A stretch of 64,000 bases of DNA from JABFSA01 sp963827515 (GTDB lineage Bacteria; Acidobacteriota; Vicinamibacteria; Vicinamibacterales; UBA2999), in assembly GCA_963827515.1 (NCBI GenBank), contig CAWHBF010000032.1:62001-126000 (forward strand), written 5' to 3'. Below, piece after piece: positions 9,408-16,811 of this stretch (its first letter is position 1; every line of letters starts with the position of its first letter). Under the pieces are notes generated by a model. It was not told the origin of the DNA. It saw only the letters and a program-made list of their open reading frames with translations, and searched no databases. A program made the translations under genes and the position numbers.

Positions 9408-10235
9408 CTACGAACTGAATTCGACGCCGACCTGCGTAGGGATCAGACGCTTCTCCCATGCCTCGTCCAGCAGGCGCCGAACCGCCGTGCGGCCCCGATC
9501 GCCGTACTCGAGGGTGAGTTCGTTGACGTACATCCCGACGAAACGGTCAGCCTTGGCGCGATCGAGACCTCGGCCGAACTGCAGGGCATAGTCGAGCGCC
9601 TCCTCTCGGTGCTCGAGCGCGTAAGCGATGCTGTCGTGCAAGAGGCGTGAGACGGTGCCGATCGTATCGACGCCGAGATCCTTCCGGATCACGTTGCCGC
9701 CGAGCGGCAACGGCAATCCGCCGGTGCGTTCGGCCCACCACTCACCAAGGTCGACAATCTTTTTCAGCCCCTCATCCTGATACGTCAGCTGACCCTCGTG
9801 GATTAACAGGCCAGCGGCAACTTCGCCTTCTCGGACGGCATCCTGAATGCGGTCGAAAGGCATCACCACGTACTCGACGCCTGGATCGAAAATGCGGAGC
9901 GCAAGAAGCGCCGTGGTCAACGTCCCTGGGACGGCGACCGTGATCCCTTTCGTGGAAGATGGGCCATCGAGACGCGCCACGACGATCGGGCCGTAGTCGT
10001 CTCCCATGCTGGAACCATGGGGTAGCAGCAGGTACTTATCGGTGAGGTGTGCGTACGCGTGAAAAGAGACAGCGCTAACCTCGTACTTGCCCTCGAACGC
10101 GGCCTGGTTCAGTGTCTCGATATCCGCCAGCAGGTGGCCGAACTCGATCCCCTCCGTCGGTACTCGGCCGCTCGCGAGGCCGTAATGCATGAACGCGTCG
10201 TCGGAATCTGGACTATGAGCGACAGTGATCTTCAT
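9408..10235 (-). CDS. mqnD: 1,4-dihydroxy-6-naphthoate synthase (menaquinone, futalosine pathway)
   Basis: The start reads VAHSPDSDDAFMHYGLASGR, the typical MqnD opening with its substrate-binding DSDD. Further family marks are YEVSAVSFHAYAHL, VAVPGTLTTALLALRIF, GLLIHEGQLTYQDEGL and LPLPLGGNVIRKDLG. At 275 residues it has the normal length and the periplasmic-binding-protein fold but no signal peptide, as expected for this cytosolic lyase, which converts cyclic dehypoxanthinyl futalosine to dihydroxynaphthoate. The other futalosine genes are not in the window. The gene is monocistronic or loosely linked to the small secreted gene upstream (10305-10674), with about 70 bases of repeat-like sequence between. 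Confidence 0.9.
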   Translation of the reverse strand: MKITVAHSPDSDDAFMHYGLASGRVPTEGIEFGHLLADIETLNQAAFEGKYEVSAVSFHAYAHLTDKYLLLPHGSSMGDDYGPIVVARLDGPSSTKGITVAVPGTLTTALLALRIFDPGVEYVVMPFDRIQDAVREGEVAAGLLIHEGQLTYQDEGLKKIVDLGEWWAERTGGLPLPLGGNVIRKDLGVDTIGTVSRLLHDSIAYALEHREEALDYALQFGRGLDRAKADRFVGMYVNELTLEYGDRGRTAVRRLLDEAWEKRLIPTQVGVEFSS

Positions 10236-10304
10236 GAGGCGGAAAGAGTGTACATCGAGGTGCGGGGTGCGACGTGCGACGGTGCGAGCGAGGCGGGGGC
10301 TCCG

Positions 10305-10674
10305 CTACTTCTTTGCCCGCTCCGCTAGCCAACGCGCTAGCGCACCAAGGTCGGCAGCCGGCGTCCGGGTACTCCTTGGGCGTCACATGCTCGATCATCT
10401 CTCTATGGGTGGGTGCACCGTCGGGCACCGGGCCGTGGACAAGGTCGTCATCAGGCCTGAAGAACACGATCGGCGGTGCCTGTCCGTAGACCTCCACGAC
10501 GTAGCGCAGATTGAGGCCCTCGTGTTCTTCGCGGCTCGTGGACTGTTGCAACTCGCGTTGAATCCGTTCGATGTCGATCGGCAGGCGGCTCACGTCTACG
10601 GTCGTCTGGGCACCGGCTCCCGACGCCAGCCATAGCATCACGAACGCCGTGAGGCCGATTCGCGGGATGGTCAT
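10305..10674 (-). CDS. Small secreted protein of unknown function, one frameshift
   Basis: It begins MTIPRIGLTAFVMLWLASGAGAQ, a signal peptide, and continues IERIQRELQQSTSREEHEGLN, then LRYVVEVYGQAPPIVFF and HREMIEHVTPKEY. A one-base slip in a CCC run near 10372 moves the sense to a frame ending DLGALARWLAERAKK and a TAG at 10305. Without correction the frame would run on for about 30 low-complexity residues into mqnD, so the correction is favoured. The product would be about 122 residues, periplasmic, without a recognised domain. It follows the ISC operon on the same strand but lies 20 bases beyond iscX; a functional link is not evident. Confidence 0.6.
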
Positions 10675-10695
10675 ACTAGTTGAGACGCCGGGGAA

Positions 10696-10902
10696 TCACC
10701 CCTGGTTCTCCTGCCATTCTTCGTGCCAGGCCATCTGGATGGCCTCGAGCTTCGGCTCATTCGACATCTTCGGGTCATCGTCAAAGCCCTCCAACTGAAG
10801 GACTTTTTCCCGTAGGTCCGTGAATCGCACGGTCAGGGGGTCGATGTCAGGGAACTTCTCCCATAGGGCGATTCCGATGTCCTCGGCGTCGAGCCAGGTC
10901 AC
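10696..10902 (-). CDS. iscX: Fe-S cluster assembly protein IscX
   Basis: A 68-residue acidic protein with the IscX pattern: TWLDAEDIGIALWEKFPDID, PLTVRFTDLREKVLQLEGF, DDDP, and a C-terminal EAIQMAWHEEWQ. IscX binds the cysteine desulfurase IscS and iron, and tunes cluster assembly. Its start overlaps the end of the ferredoxin gene by four bases, so it is the translationally coupled last gene of the ISC operon. Length matches the family (about 66 residues). Confidence 0.93.
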   Translation of the reverse strand: MTWLDAEDIGIALWEKFPDIDPLTVRFTDLREKVLQLEGFDDDPKMSNEPKLEAIQMAWHEEWQENQG

Positions 10903-11318
10903 GATCGCACCTCTTCCCCTTTTGGATCCTTCGCCTTGGCTTCAGGCTGGCCGAGCTGAATAGCTCCGCCTTCCTGTACGTAATTGCGGGTGTACATCGG
11001 GAACTCCGCGACCACGTCGCCCTTGATGACAGCCTGGCACCCGAGCCGCGAGCTCGTCGTCAGCTCCCACGCCGTGTCGAGACGATCGGCCTCGATCTCC
11101 TCCATCTCACTCAGGTTCTCCATCCCAGTCCGGATGATGAGATGGCACGTCGTGCACGCGCAGCTTCCGCCGCACGCATGCTCGAGGTGAATACCAAAGT
11201 TCATGGCGACGTCCAGAAACGACTCCGGCAGCCCGTGACCGAGGTACTCCAGCTTCCCGTGCTCGAACTCCACCGTCTGAGCGGGCTTGTCTCGATGAAT
11301 AAACGTTACTTTTGGCAT
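10899..11318 (-). CDS. fdx: ISC-type [2Fe-2S] ferredoxin
   Basis: A 139-residue adrenodoxin-type ferredoxin. The cluster ligands are in ACGGSCACTTCH (three Cys) and RLGCQ (fourth Cys), with the ISC-type opening MPKVTFIHRDKPAQTVEF. A C-terminal tail of about 30 residues rich in Lys/Glu (EAKAKDPKGEEV) goes beyond the usual 110 residues. It supplies electrons to IscU/IscS during cluster assembly. Its start abuts the end of hscA (sharing base 11318) and its end overlaps iscX, placing it firmly in the ISC operon. Confidence 0.93.
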   Translation of the reverse strand: MPKVTFIHRDKPAQTVEFEHGKLEYLGHGLPESFLDVAMNFGIHLEHACGGSCACTTCHLIIRTGMENLSEMEEIEADRLDTAWELTTSSRLGCQAVIKGDVVAEFPMYTRNYVQEGGAIQLGQPEAKAKDPKGEEVRS

Positions 11319-13255
11319 TAGACGTCTTTTACGTTCTTCCCCGCGAGCGCTTCGCGGACGCTGCGGTTCATGACGACTTCGGCCAGATGCCGCGTCGCCT
11401 GGTTGAGCGCTTCTGTTGTCCTGTGAATACGGTCACGATCGGTACCGCCGATCGCCTGTCTCGCGCCCTCGAGCGCGGCGTCGATCCGCGCGCGCTCCCC
11501 GGGCTCGAACACCTCGGCGGCGAGCTGTTCGAAGTCAGGACGACGGAGCGACTTCTCCGTCGCATGAATCACCGTCTCCGCCTCATTCCGAGCGTCAATC
11601 AGGAGACGTGCCTCGATGTCGGCTTCCGCATGCTCGAACGACTCGATGAGCATGCGCTCGACTTCCTGGTCCGTAAGGCCGTACGACGGCTTCACCTCGA
11701 CCGTCTGCTCGACCGAGGTCCGAAGCTCGCGCGCGCTGACACTGAGAATGCCGTTCGCGTCGATCTGGAAGCGCACCTCGATGCGCGGCATGCCGGCCGG
11801 CATCGGTGGGATACCGCGCAAGCGGAACCGCGCGAGCGAGCGACAGTCGGTTGCGAGCTCTCGCTCACCCTGCAGCACGTGGACATCCACGGCTGTCTGG
11901 TTCTCAGCAAATGTCGTGAACATTTCGCGTCCACTGGCAGGAATCGTCGAATTTCGAAGAATGATCTTCGACATGACCCCGCCCATCGTCTCGATACCGA
12001 GCGAGAGCGGCGTGACGTCGAGCAATAGCATCTCGCGTCGACCGCTCACCAGAATGTCGGCCTGGACCGCGGCGCCAAGTGCCACCACTTCGTCCGGATT
12101 CAAATCGGAGTGGGGCTCGCGCTCGAAGAGATCCTGAACCAGCCGACGGACGAGTGGAATGCGAGTCGAACCGCCAACCAGCACCGCTTCGTCGATATCC
12201 TTGGGCTCGAGGCCGGCATCCGAGAGCGCCTGACGGCACGGTCCTAACGTCCGCTCGAGCAATGGACGGACCATCTCCTCGAAATCGGTGCGCGTCAATC
12301 CGCGTCGGTAACCCGAGGGGAACGCTGGTGTTGGATCAATTCGGATCTCGGTCTCTTCCGTCTCCGAGAGATCCCACTTGGCCTGGATCACGGCCTTGCG
12401 AATGGCCTGGACCATCTCGGCACCAAGTCCTCCTGCCGAACCCGCCTCGGCGGATCCGCTTCGCGGAATCCGCCCTACGGGAGACTCCTGGCCTTCGTAG
12501 GCCGGGTTCCGCGTAGCGGACTCGGCGATCTCCTCGATGACGCGTTCCACCAGGAGTTGGTCGATATCGTCACCGCCGAGTCGCGTGTCACCGTTCGTCG
12601 CAAGCACCTGGAACACGCCATCCTCGACCTTGAGGATCGAGATGTCGAACGTGCCGCCGCCGAGATCGTACACGGCGATCGTACCGCGGTCGCGTTTGTC
12701 CAACCCGTAGGCCAGCGACGCCGCGGTCGGCTCGTTGACGATACGCAGAACCTCGAGACCGGCGAGCCTCCCTGCATCTCGAGTGGCGGTGCGCTGTGCG
12801 TCGTTGAAGTACGCCGGAACTGTGATCACCGCCCGATCGACCTCGAAATCGAACTCACCTTGCTCTCGGAAGTGGTCCTCCGCACGACGCTTCAATTCCC
12901 GGAGCACGAACGCAGAAATCTCAGGAGGCGTGAACTGGCGACCCGCAATGCCGATGCGCACGACTCCGCCGGCCTCGCCACTGACGGTGAACGGTAGGAG
13001 GCTCGCGTCCTCGCGCACGTCGTCGATGCCGCGACCCATGAATCGCTTCACGGAATACACGGCGCTCGCAGGGGCGGTCAGGAGTCGTCGCTGAGCCTCA
13101 CGCCCAACGAAAATCGTCCCATCGTCGCCGACCGACACGATCGACGGCACCAGCGCATCTCCAGCATCGTCACGGATCACGACCGGCACGCCGTCCTGGA
13201 CGTAGGCGACGAGACTGTTCGTGGTACCGAGATCGATGCCGACGACCTTGCTCAT
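11318..13255 (-). CDS. hscA: Fe-S assembly chaperone HscA (Hsp70 family) with a repeat-encoded insertion
   Basis: A 645-residue Hsp70. The ATPase domain opens VVGIDLGTTNSLVAYVQDG and carries VITVPAYFNDAQR, IVNEPTAASLAYG, DLGGGTFDISIL and VGGSTRIPLVR; the substrate domain includes DVTPLSLGIETMGG. HscA binds the LPPVK motif of IscU and, with HscB, drives cluster release. Residues about 244-273 (RNPAYEGQESPVGRIPRSGS and a little beyond) are not part of the family and coincide exactly with a palindromic repeat at 12435-12525, which is inserted in frame. The site lies in the nucleotide-binding domain lobe IIB region, where a surface loop could tolerate it. The gene overlaps hscB by four bases. Confidence 0.93.
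   Translation of the reverse strand: MSKVVGIDLGTTNSLVAYVQDGVPVVIRDDAGDALVPSIVSVGDDGTIFVGREAQRRLLTAPASAVYSVKRFMGRGIDDVREDASLLPFTVSGEAGGVVRIGIAGRQFTPPEISAFVLRELKRRAEDHFREQGEFDFEVDRAVITVPAYFNDAQRTATRDAGRLAGLEVLRIVNEPTAASLAYGLDKRDRGTIAVYDLGGGTFDISILKVEDGVFQVLATNGDTRLGGDDIDQLLVERVIEEIAESATRNPAYEGQESPVGRIPRSGSAEAGSAGGLGAEMVQAIRKAVIQAKWDLSETEETEIRIDPTPAFPSGYRRGLTRTDFEEMVRPLLERTLGPCRQALSDAGLEPKDIDEAVLVGGSTRIPLVRRLVQDLFEREPHSDLNPDEVVALGAAVQADILVSGRREMLLLDVTPLSLGIETMGGVMSKIILRNSTIPASGREMFTTFAENQTAVDVHVLQGERELATDCRSLARFRLRGIPPMPAGMPRIEVRFQIDANGILSVSARELRTSVEQTVEVKPSYGLTDQEVERMLIESFEHAEADIEARLLIDARNEAETVIHATEKSLRRPDFEQLAAEVFEPGERARIDAALEGARQAIGGTDRDRIHRTTEALNQATRHLAEVVMNRSVREALAGKNVKDV
12435..12525. repeat. 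GC-rich palindromic repeat inserted in frame in hscA
   Basis: Two stem units sit back to back. Unit one, at 12449-12474, is a near-perfect hairpin (GGCGGATCCGC, loop TTC, GCGGAATCCGCC). Unit two, at about 12494-12523, carries CGTAGGCCGGGTTCCGC then GTA then GCGGA. The same unit (CGTAGGCCGGGTTCCGC in either orientation) recurs at 14420-14490 and 31190-31350. Confidence 0.8.
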
Positions 13256-14022
13256 GAGTGACCTTGGCCACTGGGCCGCGCGCCGGCGATCCCAGCTTGC
13301 GCAGAGCCTAGCGGTGAGGGCGCAAAGCCGGCGGCCTCGCGTTCAATGGTCGCCAGCAGGTTGTCGATGTACTTGCGCTCGAACAGCAGCTCGCGCAATG
13401 CCTCGAGCGTAGATTTCCGGTCGGCTGCCTGGGTCTCGGCCTGGCGGTCCCACTGGTTGCTGAGTTCGGCGATCCGTCGCTCGTGTTCCTCGCGCTTGCG
13501 ATCGATGGGCAGCCGCGCGGCTTCGAGTCTCGCTCGAAGGCTCGCCTCGTCACCGCCGTCCTCGCGCAACTCACGGATCTGATCGAGCTCCTCGTTGAGC
13601 TCGAAGACCTCTTCGAGCAACGCCGGCGGCACCTTGACACTGCTTTCATCGGACTTGGAGGGAGACAATCCCTCGATGGCGAGCAGATGTTCGATGCGAG
13701 TCGCGTGGTTCCTCAGCGTGCGATAGGCGTCGTTCAAGTAGGACGAACGCTCCAGGCTGGCGAGCCGTTCGGCCGGCGAGGCATTGTAGAAGTAGTCGGG
13801 ATGAAACTTCCGACTGAGATCGCGAAAACGTCGTTCGAGCTCCTGGGGATCGAGCCCGAGGCGCCGCGGCACGCCGAGAAACGAGAAGTAGTCGCCGTGG
13901 CGTCCAAGGGCCAGGATGCGATTGCACTGCCCGCAGAAATGCTCGTCCAGCGGCGCACCGGCGCCACAGTTCCGGCATTCGAGCATCGACGGAGCGCGCA
14001 CGGGAATGGGGTCGGGAGTCAT
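13252..14022 (-). CDS. hscB: J-domain co-chaperone HscB with an N-terminal zinc-finger-like segment
   Basis: The 256-residue product has two parts. Residues 14-33 carry a four-cysteine segment, CRNCGAG then FCGQC, like the zinc site of eukaryotic HSC20 and unlike Escherichia coli HscB. It is followed by a J domain with DYFSFLGVPRRLGLDP and the HPD motif (KFHPDYF), then the C-terminal three-helix IscU-binding domain (ALLEEVFELNEELDQIRELR to LLFERKYIDNLLATIER). HscB delivers IscU to HscA. The last 20 residues are Gly/Ala/Ser-rich and probably disordered. Overlaps hscA by four bases, within the ISC operon. Confidence 0.92.
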   Translation of the reverse strand: MTPDPIPVRAPSMLECRNCGAGAPLDEHFCGQCNRILALGRHGDYFSFLGVPRRLGLDPQELERRFRDLSRKFHPDYFYNASPAERLASLERSSYLNDAYRTLRNHATRIEHLLAIEGLSPSKSDESSVKVPPALLEEVFELNEELDQIRELREDGGDEASLRARLEAARLPIDRKREEHERRIAELSNQWDRQAETQAADRKSTLEALRELLFERKYIDNLLATIEREAAGFAPSPLGSAQAGIAGARPSGQGHS

Positions 14023-14050
14023 GGATTCGCGGGGCCTTTCCCGCGGCGCG

Positions 14051-14377
14051 TCATGCGCCGAAGGAGCTGCCGCAGCCGCAGGTCTGTTTGGCGTTCGGGT
14101 TGTGGAACACGAAACCCTGGGTCAGCAGCGCCGTGTCGTAATCGAGGGTGGTTCCCTGAAGGAACAGATAGCTCTTCTTGTCGACGAACAGCTTCGTGCC
14201 ACCAGGTCCTTCGAAGACCTCATCTCCAAATCGTGGCTCACGCTCCCACCCGAACGTGTAGCTGAGACCGGAGCATCCTCCGCCCTTCACGCCCACACGA
14301 AGACCTCCCTCGTCGATGCCCCGCTTGGCCATCAGCGACTTGATCTTCTGTGCGGCGGTCTCACTGATCTGAATCAT
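14051..14377 (-). CDS. iscA: A-type iron-sulfur carrier IscA
   Basis: The start was put at ATG 14377 (MIQISETAAQKIKSLMAKRG), which matches the normal N terminus; an upstream ATG at 14419 would add 14 unrelated residues encoded in repeat DNA. The 108-residue protein has the three conserved cysteines of A-type carriers: GGGCSGLSY and the terminal TCGCGSSFGA. It binds Fe or an Fe-S cluster and passes it to apoproteins. It lies between iscU and hscB in the ISC operon, with a repeat-filled gap upstream. Confidence 0.93.
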   Translation of the reverse strand: MIQISETAAQKIKSLMAKRGIDEGGLRVGVKGGGCSGLSYTFGWEREPRFGDEVFEGPGGTKLFVDKKSYLFLQGTTLDYDTALLTQGFVFHNPNAKQTCGCGSSFGA

Positions 14378-14384
14378 GGTCGTT

Positions 14385-14495
14385 CGCTGAGGTCCGCTCC
14401 GCGGCCCCAGGCTACTCACCTGCCGGGTCCGCTCCGCGGAACCCGGCCTACGTTCTACTCAGGTGGGGCGGGTTCCGCGCAGGGGAACCGCGCCA
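14385..14495. repeat. GC-rich palindromic repeats between iscU and iscA
   Basis: The gap holds several units of the same family as in hscA and nagA: GGTCCGCTCCGCGG, then GGGTCCGCTCCGCGGAACCC followed by GGCCTACG, then a degenerate GGCGGGTTCCGC. As RNA, the operon mRNA would fold into GC-rich stems here, which could affect relative stability of the iscRSU and iscA-onward parts. Confidence 0.75.
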
Positions 14496-14508
14496 GGACA
14501 CCTTATGC

Positions 14509-14940
14509 TTATGCGATCGGCTGCGCGTGCGCGCCGACGGGTACGCCCGCCCCGCTCTCTTCTCGCTTCTTCTGGTAGTCGGCGATCGCCGCCTTGATCG
14601 CATCCTCGGCCAGCACGGAGCAGTGAATCTTGACCGGCGGCAGCGCCAACTCGTTCACGATGTCGGTGTTCTTGATCGCCAGCGCCTGATCGACGGTCTT
14701 GCCCTTGAGCCACTCAGTGGCCAGGCTCGAACTGGCAATCGCCGATCCGCATCCAAACGTCTTGAATTTGGCATCGTCAATCACACCGGTTTCAGGGTTG
14801 ATCTTCACCTGAAGCTTCATCACGTCACCGCACTCCGGCGCGCCGACGAGCCCCGTCCCCACGTTCGCGTCGTCTTTCGGCAGCGACCCGACGTTACGGG
14901 GGTTCTCGTAGTGATCGATAACCTTGTCTGAGTAAGCCAT
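14509..14940 (-). CDS. iscU: Fe-S cluster scaffold IscU
   Basis: The 143-residue scaffold has all three cluster cysteines: GAPECGDVMKLQ, KTFGCGSAIASSS and KIHCSVLAEDAIKAAI. The HscA recognition motif LPPVK immediately precedes the third cysteine. The start MAYSDKVIDHYENPRNVGS is canonical. A short extension (GAGVPVGAHAQPIA) ends the protein. IscU assembles a [2Fe-2S] cluster from IscS sulfur; the operon supplies all its partners. Confidence 0.96.
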   Translation of the reverse strand: MAYSDKVIDHYENPRNVGSLPKDDANVGTGLVGAPECGDVMKLQVKINPETGVIDDAKFKTFGCGSAIASSSLATEWLKGKTVDQALAIKNTDIVNELALPPVKIHCSVLAEDAIKAAIADYQKKREESGAGVPVGAHAQPIA

Positions 14941-14992
14941 TTCTTCTCCTGAGGGCGGCCTGGGAAGGCCCAGCTACCCGAAGCTCAAAGCC

Positions 14993-16207
14993 TTAGTGCG
15001 CGACCCACTGCATCTTCGACAGATCGACGCCTTCCTTCACCATCTCGTACAGGGGCGACATCTCACGGAGCCGCCGCACGACGCTGGTCAGCTTCTCCAC
15101 GACGTAATCCACCTCTTCCTCGGTCGTCCACCGGCCCAGCCCGAACCGAATCGACGAGTGCGCCAGATCGTCTCCCGCACCGAGCGCCTTGAGCACGTAG
15201 GACGGCTCGAGACTGGCCGACGTGCAGGCCGATCCGGATGAGACGGCCACATCGTTGATGCCCATCAGCAGTGACTCACCTTCGACATACGCGAAGCTGA
15301 TGTTCAAGCTGTGCGGGAGCCGATGCTCCATGGAGCCGTTGACGTAAATCTCATCGAGGTTCTGATGGAACTTCTCGTTGAGACGATCCCGGAGCTTGCG
15401 CAACCGCGTCGCCTCAGTGGCCATGTCCGCCTGACAGATCGCCGCCGCCTTGCCGAGCCCGACAATGCCGGGCACGTTCAACGTCCCCGACCGCATCCCG
15501 CGCTCGTGACCGCCGCCGCTAATCTGCTCGGCCAGCAGCACCCGCGGGTTTCGACGCCGCACAAAAAGCGCGCCGACCCCCTTGGGGCCGTACATCTTGT
15601 GCGCGCTGATCGATACGAGGTCGGCCTTGATCTCGTTGACGTTGAACGGCACCTTGCCGGCCGCCTGCACGGCGTCCGTGTGGAACAGGATCCCCTTCTC
15701 CTTGGCAATGGCGCCGATCTCGGCCACGGGCTGAAGAACGCCAATCTCGTTGTTGGCGGTCATGATCGAGATCAGGATCGTCTTGTCGGTAATCGCCGCG
15801 CGAAGCTCATCGAGACTGATACGGCCGTCCTTCTGGACTGGCAGATAGGTCACGCGAGCGCCCAGCTTTTCCAGCTTCTTGCACGTGTCGATGACCGCCT
15901 TGTGCTCAATCACGCACGTGATGATGTGATTGCCCTTCTCGCGGTACATCTCGGCGGCGCCCTTGATGGCGAGGTTGTTCGATTCGGTCGCACCGCTCGT
16001 GAAGATAATCTCCTTCGGGTTGGCGCCGAGCAGATCCCCTACCTGCTTCCGAGCGGCCTCCACGGCTTCTTCAGCCGCCCAGCCAAACGAGTGGTTGCGG
16101 CTCGCCGAATTGCCGAAGTGGTCGGTGAAGAACGGCAGCATCGCTTCGAGCACCCGTGGGTCCACGGGCGTCGTCGCGTGATAGTCCATGTAGATCGGAA
16201 GCTTCAT
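14993..16207 (-). CDS. iscS: Cysteine desulfurase IscS
   Basis: This 404-residue PLP enzyme has the IscS order: MDYHATTPVDPRVLEAMLP, GATESNNLAIKG, HTDAVQAAGKVP, the PLP lysine in SISAHKMYGPKGVGALF, and the catalytic-cysteine loop SSGSACTSASLEPSYVLKAL. The length and the long Cys loop mark it as group I IscS rather than SufS. It takes sulfur from cysteine and gives it to IscU, and perhaps to MoeZ-type acceptors encoded upstream. The start overlaps the end of iscR by four bases. Confidence 0.96.
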   Translation of the reverse strand: MKLPIYMDYHATTPVDPRVLEAMLPFFTDHFGNSASRNHSFGWAAEEAVEAARKQVGDLLGANPKEIIFTSGATESNNLAIKGAAEMYREKGNHIITCVIEHKAVIDTCKKLEKLGARVTYLPVQKDGRISLDELRAAITDKTILISIMTANNEIGVLQPVAEIGAIAKEKGILFHTDAVQAAGKVPFNVNEIKADLVSISAHKMYGPKGVGALFVRRRNPRVLLAEQISGGGHERGMRSGTLNVPGIVGLGKAAAICQADMATEATRLRKLRDRLNEKFHQNLDEIYVNGSMEHRLPHSLNISFAYVEGESLLMGINDVAVSSGSACTSASLEPSYVLKALGAGDDLAHSSIRFGLGRWTTEEEVDYVVEKLTSVVRRLREMSPLYEMVKEGVDLSKMQWVAH

Positions 16208-16656
16208 CGTCTTATCACCGCGGCGTGCGCCACTGGCGCGTGCGCCGTATCATTGCTTGCCGCCATTTCGGCCATACTCACCATGCCAAGGGTCTCTGCG
16301 ATGCGTTCCCGAATCTGCCACAGCGGGTCGCGAATGCTGCACTTGCTGTACTGCTCGCAGTCGTGCTTTTCGGTGGAGCAGGCGGTCACGGTGAAGGGGC
16401 CATCGATAGCCTGAATAACGTCGGCCACGCTAATCACGGACGAAGGCCGGCTCAACGTGTAGCCACCGCGCGTCCCCTGTGTCGATATCAGGAGGCCAGC
16501 CCGCACCAACCGCTGCAGCACCTTGGCCATCAATTCGATCGGGATGTCGTACTGCTCGGCGATTTCGCGCGCGCTGGTGGACGTCGGCTCAGCCTGTAAG
16601 GCCAGATGCCGTACCGCCATCAACGCGTAATCCGCCTTCTTGGAAAGCCTTAGCAT
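16204..16656 (-). CDS. iscR: Rrf2-family Fe-S-sensing regulator IscR
   Basis: The 150-residue product is an Rrf2 protein: MLRLSKKADYALMAVRHLAL, a winged helix with QGTRGGYTLSRP wing, and the three cysteines that hold a [2Fe-2S] cluster (CSTEKHDCEQYSKC), spaced x6 and x5. It heads the ISC operon, so it should repress the operon when holding its cluster. The tail (residues about 130-150) is Ala-rich and unusual. A promoter with an overlapping palindrome lies directly upstream at 16690-16718, a natural site for autoregulation. Confidence 0.94.
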   Translation of the reverse strand: MLRLSKKADYALMAVRHLALQAEPTSTSAREIAEQYDIPIELMAKVLQRLVRAGLLISTQGTRGGYTLSRPSSVISVADVIQAIDGPFTVTACSTEKHDCEQYSKCSIRDPLWQIRERIAETLGMVSMAEMAASNDTAHAPVAHAAVIRR

Positions 16657-16689
16657 GACAATTCTTGCAGTTCCCTAAATCCGACTTCT

Positions 16690-16718
16690 ATTGTCGTAGT
16701 TTACGATAATTCCGTCAA
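16690..16718 (-). promoter_or_regulatory. iscR promoter with overlapping palindromic operator
   Basis: Read on the minus strand, TTGACG (16718-16713) and GACAAT (16695-16690) are separated by 17 bases, a sigma-70-type layout, 34 bases upstream of the iscR start. The spacer and -10 contain a near-perfect inverted repeat at 16690-16710: arms ATTATCGTA and TACGACAAT around AAC, with eight of nine bases pairing. Its place makes it a strong candidate IscR operator. The arms do not match the Escherichia coli type 1 or type 2 sites. Confidence 0.7.
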
Positions 16719-16721
16719 GAT

Positions 16722-16806
16722 CGGTCGGGTTTCAGCCCGGCGAGTCTGGGCAGCGCGACAACCAGACCCGCCCTACGTTCTGGAGCATGTCGAAGAACGA
16801 AGCGGA
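16722..16806. repeat. Degenerate palindromic repeat between moeZ and iscR promoter
   Basis: The segment has GGTCGGGTTTCAGCCCGGCGA and later CAGACCCGCCCTACG and GAAGCGGACCCGG. These look like a degraded member of the CCTACG / GCGGACCCG repeat family seen at 14385-14495 and 31190-31350. It could also terminate transcription from the cysteine operon before iscR. Confidence 0.45.
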
Positions 16807-16811
16807 CCCGG

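Noticed and set aside
15311..16414. 367-codon plus-strand open frame opposite iscS
   Set aside because: Antisense shadow of the well-supported iscS gene.
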